From Gammaproteobacteria bacterium (GTDB lineage Bacteria; Pseudomonadota; Gammaproteobacteria; Chromatiales; Chromatiaceae), in contig JAGRGP010000083.1 of NCBI GenBank assembly GCA_020445415.1, forward strand, positions 1-64,000: DNA of 64,000 bases. Direction: 5' to 3'. A model generated the notes under the pieces. The model saw only the letters and a program-made list of their open reading frames with translations. It was not told where the DNA came from and ran no database searches. Shown in pieces: positions 62,849 through 64,000 of this stretch. The position numbers and the translations under genes were made by a program. Each line of letters opens with the position of its first letter. Within the stretch, counting starts at the first letter, position 1.

Positions 62849-64000
62849 ATGAAGACAACGAAACTTAGCGGTATGACAGCGAAATTGCTGAAGACCATAC
62901 CACCAGTCGCGCTGGCTTTGGGGCTTTCTACGGCAGGGGCTGAAACATTGATGATGCCCGACCGTGAGGCCCTGGTTAGCGAAAATGTGGTGGTATGGGG
63001 TGTGACTGATCAGGGTGGCAATTACACCCTGGATTGCGGCAACGGTACCAGCTTCAATGGTCCCGTGGTAGATGGTTCCTATATTGCGCATGTCTGTAAC
63101 TACGGAGCGCAGGGGACATTTACCGCAACCCTGTCGTCGGATACCGACGGTGTGGTGGCCTCCTCCGACGTCTCCGTTTTTGACGGCGCCGGATTGACAT
63201 CCGAAGACTTGCGTGGCGTGCGGATCAACATGGCCATTGAGGATGGTCTGCGTTATTTGTGGACGACTCAGACAAGTCGTCAAGCCAATTTCCCCGGCAG
63301 CACGACGACCGACTGGGGCGGCAGCTGGCCTGTTTCGGCCACGGCGTTGGCGACACTCGCCTTCGAGAACCAAGGGTACACCCTTCCCAACGACAACAGT
63401 GCGCCCACTGGCCTCTACGAGAAATACATCGTCAGGCGCGGGTTAAACTATGTGGTTAGCGCGCTGGGTGAAATCGCCATTCAATCCCAACCCTCGGTGA
63501 TTGCCGGTCAGCCGGTGAGGGACCCATGCGTAGGTGTTGGAATCGAGGCATCTCCTTGTACCGGTTACCGGGTAGCCTATCGGGCTTGGCCCAGTTCACC
63601 TGAAACCTTTCACGAGTCGTACCAGACGGGCGTTGGTATTTTACCGTTGGCAGCCAGCGGCGCCCTTAGCCGGGTTAACTCGGAAGTCGCGGGCGCGACC
63701 AACGGCAAGACCTACGGCGAAATCCTGCAAAGAATGTCCAACGCTCTGGCCTGGGGTCAGATCGATCAGGAATTCTCCGGAGACCGTGGCGGTTGGTACT
63801 ACAATTTTAACTCCAGTTCCAGCGATGGTTCGACCATCGGTTGGGCGTTTCTTGCCATGCTGGATGCCGAAGCGGCAGGCGCGGTGGTGCCCAACTGGGT
63901 GAAGACCGAACTCGCCGATGGTGGCTTCGGTAACCTCAATAATGACGGTTCCATCGACTACCAGGCAAATGGTAATCCGGCATCCAACAGCAGTGTTGGT
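62849..64000 (+). CDS. Exported alpha/alpha-toroid-like surface protein, truncated by window end
   Basis: The frame runs open from ATG 62849 to base 64000 (384 codons, no stop). A signal peptide ends near residue 31 (LGLSTAGA/ET). The next part (about 32-115) is beta-rich with one Cys pair, and from about residue 120 it carries helical toroid-like segments: NMAIEDGLRYLWTTQ, ALAWGQIDQEF and RGGWYYNFNSSSSDGSTIGW, the last very like QW-type turns of prenyltransferase/terpene-cyclase folds. A Pro/Cys loop lies at about 225-240. GAGGAC is upstream of the ATG. The C terminus, where a sorting signal might be, is not visible. Confidence 0.85.
   Translation, partial: MKTTKLSGMTAKLLKTIPPVALALGLSTAGAETLMMPDREALVSENVVVWGVTDQGGNYTLDCGNGTSFNGPVVDGSYIAHVCNYGAQGTFTATLSSDTDGVVASSDVSVFDGAGLTSEDLRGVRINMAIEDGLRYLWTTQTSRQANFPGSTTTDWGGSWPVSATALATLAFENQGYTLPNDNSAPTGLYEKYIVRRGLNYVVSALGEIAIQSQPSVIAGQPVRDPCVGVGIEASPCTGYRVAYRAWPSSPETFHESYQTGVGILPLAASGALSRVNSEVAGATNGKTYGEILQRMSNALAWGQIDQEFSGDRGGWYYNFNSSSSDGSTIGWAFLAMLDAEAAGAVVPNWVKTELADGGFGNLNNDGSIDYQANGNPASNSSVG

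Noticed and set aside
62693..63373. 226-codon minus-strand frame antisense to the exported protein
   Set aside because: Composition is unlike a protein (rich in His, Cys, Gly from codon shadows), with no ribosome site; the plus-strand frame has a signal peptide and fold motifs and stays open to the window end.
1..64000. tRNA genes, CRISPR arrays, IS elements or prophage
   Set aside because: No cloverleaf-like sequence in any gap, no spaced direct repeats of CRISPR type, and no transposase, integrase or phage protein among the reading frames.

Overview
The window is chromosomal DNA of a gammaproteobacterium. The gene set points that way: the 4.5S RNA-dnaX-ybaB-recR order, Fur with a classic Fur box, an E. 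coli-like cca, the 180-kDa NAD-glutamate dehydrogenase and an Xps/Gsp type II secretion locus. The sequence is moderately GC-rich, with AT-rich stretches mainly in regulatory gaps. No sulfur, photosynthesis or ribosomal marker is present, so I cannot place it below class. I saw no tRNA, rRNA, CRISPR array, IS element or prophage.

Layout. (1) 1-9.2 kb: the 3' part of the SRP RNA, dnaX-ybaB-recR, a HIT protein, a small conserved-looking protein, NAD-GDH, and a convergent lipoprotein with a phosphatase-like motif. (2) 9.4-14 kb: a three-module ACP/acyl-AMP ligase/acyltransferase behind a small helical protein, and an aspartate-type aminotransferase. (3) 14.1-22.9 kb: an RND efflux pair, fur, and a Fur-boxed FbpABC-type ferric iron importer. 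(4) 23-27.3 kb: a 776-residue cytosolic repeat protein, a UDG-superfamily protein and cca. (5) 27.4-38.1 kb: a type II secretion locus in Xps order (E-F-G...N-D) in which the whole G-N block is flipped to the minus strand between EF and D. (6) 38.2-39.5 kb: cinA.

(7) 39.4-59.05 kb is the most striking part: 18 consecutive minus-strand genes, mostly overlapping or nearly abutting, that read as one transcription unit. It starts with a divergent myo-inositol-phosphate-synthase-like enzyme, then a membrane protein, an exported alpha/alpha-toroid (terpene cyclase/prenyltransferase-like) protein, a MoxR/DUF58/VWA/BatA-type module of seven genes, a cytochrome b561-like protein, a TIM-barrel isomerase, the five ebo genes (eboC, A, B, E, F; no eboD) and an isopentenyl-diphosphate isomerase. 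My inference is a pathway that makes a cyclitol- or isoprenoid-derived metabolite and handles it at the membrane or periplasm. The ebo cluster has been linked to moving a precursor to the periplasm in scytonemin-producing cyanobacteria, and MoxR-VWA modules are often linked to maturation of envelope enzymes.

(8) 59.1-62.5 kb: a regulatory gap with hairpins and two TGTACA palindromes, then a sigma54-type response regulator and its histidine kinase. (9) 62.85 kb to the end: a divergent, truncated gene for a second exported alpha/alpha-toroid-like protein, preceded by a degenerate TGTACA palindrome. This suggests, but does not prove, that the two-component system controls both the 18-gene unit and this flanking gene.
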